In this document: positions 63,101-64,000 of the stretch, one piece after another
Layout of the letters: each line of letters opens with the position of its first letter
Position numbering within the stretch: position 1 is the stretch's first letter
Origin: Symbiodinium natans
Lineage: Eukaryota > Sar > Dinophyceae > Suessiales > Symbiodiniaceae
Reading direction: 5' to 3'
Length of the DNA: 64,000 nt
Assembly (NCBI GenBank): GCA_905221605.1
Contig: CAJNDS010001791.1
Coordinates: forward strand, 408,501 to 472,500
Made by a program: the position numbers and the translations under genes
The notes under the pieces: generated by a model
Databases searched by the model: none
Seen by the model: only the letters and a program-made list of their open reading frames with translations
What the model was told of the DNA's origin: nothing

Positions 63101-64000
63101 ATGCCCTGTGGCAGCAACAGACCTGCAGGCCTGACCAGCGAAGCATTCCGTTGTGTCGCTAGCACAATTACAATTTGTCTTCACCGCGTGTGGATGCCTT
63201 TTAAAGACAGTAGCTTGCAGCTGGTTTAAACACCAACTGCATGACACGGCTGGCGGTTGGCAGCTTTGCTTTTGTCAGCACCGCAGTCTGAAGTACTTTC
63301 CCTCCCCGGCGCACCCTCCCGGTTTGCAGGTGATTTCCGAGAAGCTCAGGAGCAGCGACACCGTCCGGGACATCGACCTCGCCTTCTGCGAGGTCGGCGA
63401 CTTCGGGGCGCAGGCCGCAAAAAACGACGGGGAAGTCAATCAGTTTATGCCTAATTACTTAAACACACGAAGTCTTCAGCTGGTGGGTGTTCTCGGTTCT
63501 CAGGTCTTGGCGAACGCCCTTAAGGTCAACTCCTCTGTGAAACTGGGCTGCCTTCGAGAAGGTGCCGTGTGGGTTCAATCATGTCCGCAGCCCTGATGAC
63601 ACATGTGGTGGCCTCACTTGACTGCCCACACTTTGCGCTACAGCCAAAAAAATCCCATTTCCGGAATCTCGCTTAGTGGCTCCAGGGGGCTGATACTTGA
63701 ACAACAATTCTCTAACAAGAAATCCCCTTCGACTCCTCCAAGGAGAAAGTTGGCCCTCCCAAATACCAAGATTGGTGACGTGGGGGCGAAGGCCAGCGGT
63801 TGGAGGTGCTTAAGGCAGGCTTCGAGACCAGAGACTCCCTTGAACCTTTAAAGGCACCCCGTGTAAAGGCGAGGTGTGTGCTTTGCTTAAGAGGGGCCTC
63901 CATGCTCCGCATGAAGCGAACGGGCTTTGTCAGGCCTTGGCGGAGGTCTTGGCCATGAACTCCCCGCTGCTGAAGATCGATCTCAGCGGCAGCGAAAACA
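57384..64000 (+). CDS. SHCWE/RGWC-domain protein with C-terminal leucine-rich repeats (open at right edge)
   Basis: Predicted multi-exon gene. The N-terminal part contains AVSHCWETREHPDPCG, IWLFVDYVSLYQYRR, SFKAAMANMHVFYTHE and RGWCQAEIEWSS. A linker follows (FTHRSDLEAVLQLQDLLE; KVYQEKISGCE), then RI-type LRRs. The pattern 'hWhDyxSLxQ...AMxxMxxxY...RGWCxAE' resembles HET/TIR-like signalling domains; that relationship is inference. Dinoflagellate proteins pairing this domain with LRRs are familiar to me, but I name no specific homologue. Exons: 57,384; 57,605; 58,207; 58,354; 58,592; 58,884; 60,733; 61,433; 62,151; 63,048; 63,330; 63,504; 63,744; 63,934. The 58,457-to-58,592 junction completes an Arg codon (AG+G) in frame. 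No enzyme activity is claimed. Confidence 0.72.
57605..58104 (+). CDS. SHCWE-LRR gene exon 2
   Basis: Continues as HQLAHIANCTSLYHA, then VPIWLFVDYVSLYQYRR, RGWCQAEIEWSSCRS and GKVPMPPQVFRQSM. A donor CGAG|GC at 58,104 avoids the TGA at 58,107; reading through would end the protein before its LRRs. It is the largest exon of this gene in the window (~500 bp). Confidence 0.75.
58207..58274 (+). CDS. SHCWE-LRR gene exon 3
   Basis: Encodes TNLKFTHRSDLEAVLQLQDL then LE, ending GAG|GG. It is a helical linker between the N-terminal domain and the LRRs. The left junction is uncertain. Confidence 0.62.
58354..58457 (+). CDS. SHCWE-LRR gene exon 4
   Basis: AAG|GCG opens AKVYQEKISGCETAIFEHLA, then EVSVLAKALPDY, ending ACAG|GC in phase 2. 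Confidence 0.7.
58592..58658 (+). CDS. SHCWE-LRR gene exon 5
   Basis: GAG|G completes Arg, then CLRSLKLLRFECGEQEAAEL then AE, ending GAG|GC. It is the first LRR-type strand (LRSLKLL). Confidence 0.7.
58884..58953 (+). CDS. SHCWE-LRR gene exon 6
   Basis: GAG|GCC opens AIQRSTSLEALELSTS, an LRR helix/strand. The right boundary is unclear. Confidence 0.55.
59928..59972. repeat. Interstitial telomere repeat (TTTAGGG)n
   Basis: Six TTTAGGG units, opposite in orientation to the array at 18,088, followed by degenerate GGTTTATGG/GGTTTGGGG variants. Confidence 0.9.
60134..60195. repeat. Uninterrupted G62 homopolymer
   Basis: 62 consecutive guanines (ending GGGAAAGGG). Strong G-quadruplex potential on this strand; its true length is doubtful because sequencing of such runs is error-prone. 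Confidence 0.95.
60733..60816 (+). CDS. SHCWE-LRR gene LRR exon
   Basis: 28 codons, CAG|GAC to GAG|GC: DLADMLRTNSAVTDLVLSSR then DISDQEIE. Confidence 0.75.
61433..61513 (+). CDS. SHCWE-LRR gene LRR exon
   Basis: 27 codons, CAG|GCT to AAG|GC: AVAKALTINTGVLRLSLPDT then IGDVGVK. Confidence 0.75.
62151..62219 (+). CDS. SHCWE-LRR gene LRR exon
   Basis: CAG|GCT opens ALQEMLAVNSIIEEIWCGDC then RSQ, ending CAG|GC. The strand is degenerate but the 'LAVNS' helix-turn is clear. Confidence 0.65.
62643..62681 (+). CDS. Possible partial LRR exon
   Basis: CAG|GGG opens GMQRINRLLEERK, ending AAG|GC. Only the helix-like half is present. Confidence 0.3.
63048..63128 (+). CDS. SHCWE-LRR gene LRR exon
   Basis: 27 codons, GAG|GTG to CAG|GC: VARVVASAETLSTIDLRRCP then VAATDLQ. 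A T-rich tract precedes the acceptor. Confidence 0.72.
63330..63413 (+). CDS. SHCWE-LRR gene LRR exon
   Basis: 28 codons, CAG|GTG to CAG|GC: VISEKLRSSDTVRDIDLAFC then EVGDFGAQ. It is a canonical single-LRR exon. Confidence 0.77.
63504..63561 (+). CDS. SHCWE-LRR gene LRR exon, first half
   Basis: CAG|GTC opens VLANALKVNSSVKLGCLRE, ending GAAG|GT in phase 1; the strand half follows in the next exon. Confidence 0.65.
63744..63791 (+). CDS. SHCWE-LRR gene LRR exon, second half
   Basis: Encodes RKLALPNTKIGDVGAK, ending AAG|GC; this is the strand and turn that complete an LRR. The left junction is uncertain. Confidence 0.62.
63934..64000 (+). CDS. SHCWE-LRR gene LRR exon (cut by window edge)
   Basis: CAG|GCC opens ALAEVLAMNSPLLKIDLSGS then EN, running off the window. 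It shows the gene continues to the right. Confidence 0.75.

Noticed and set aside
1-64000. tRNA, rRNA, snRNA genes, reverse transcriptase or transposase genes
   Set aside because: Looked for by eye (T-loop GTTCGANTCC words, catalytic motifs) and none found; degenerate copies could be missed without a covariance or profile search.

Overview
This window looks like nuclear DNA of a dinoflagellate, most probably a core or Suessiales-type species. The evidence is gene structure rather than a marker gene. Short exons (57-120 bp) are separated by introns whose 5' ends are almost all GC rather than GT. Both intron ends carry the same NAG|G tetranucleotide. Plant/alveolate-type telomere repeat (TTTAGGG) lies inside the sequence, simple repeats are abundant, and the protein families are ones I associate with dinoflagellates (CUB plus Kelch repeats, RI-type leucine-rich repeats, a 'SHCWETREHPDPCG' domain fused to LRRs). 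I could not search a database, so the lineage is an inference. Nothing bacterial (operons, Shine-Dalgarno sites, CRISPR, tRNAs) was seen.

Layout. 1-7,480: AT-rich repeat DNA with no credible gene: a 57-58 bp satellite, an AATTGAATT palindromic block with a ~414 bp higher-order period, a ~39 bp palindromic satellite, and four diverged copies of a ~0.9-1.2 kb unit rich in 'agatagaagagctc' words. 7,480-12,900: unique sequence with no gene I can defend. 12,920-18,270: a tandem segmental duplication with an expanded 8-bp minisatellite; one copy carries an extra 461-bp intron-like segment. 18,882-24,836: CUB-Kelch gene 1. 26,578-41,384: CUB-Kelch gene 2, a tandem paralogue with about twice as many Kelch units. 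Within it, at 36,740-38,706, lies a complete five-exon membrane fatty-acid desaturase gene on the same strand. 42,700-43,860: short diverged repeats. 44,150-44,224 (minus): a lone LRR-like exon. 44,803-45,231: an intronless, secreted, cysteine-rich small protein. 47.1-47.9 kb: weak helical exon candidates. 49.1-54.6 kb: LRR exons of one gene, interrupted by a G-rich repeat field, a ~0.5 kb imperfect palindrome and a ~55-61 bp minisatellite bounded by hairpins. 57,384-64,000: a second LRR gene with an N-terminal SHCWE/RGWC domain, running off the right edge.

How it fits together. The Kelch genes are built from two alternating phase-0 exon types. Type A encodes (A/V)LWLHGG...DLWKYDVQ and type B encodes (A)GTWSEQ...RSGHVMVYDSDSQ. 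Strict A/B alternation lets exons be ordered from sequence alone, and it continues across the desaturase gene, which is the main argument that the desaturase is nested in an intron. The CUB modules suggest secreted or surface adhesive proteins. The LRR gene encodes one 26-28-residue repeat per exon under the same NAG|G rule. Exon coordinates come from reading frame, motif and junction consensus; they need transcript confirmation. First and last exons of the large genes are mostly unresolved.
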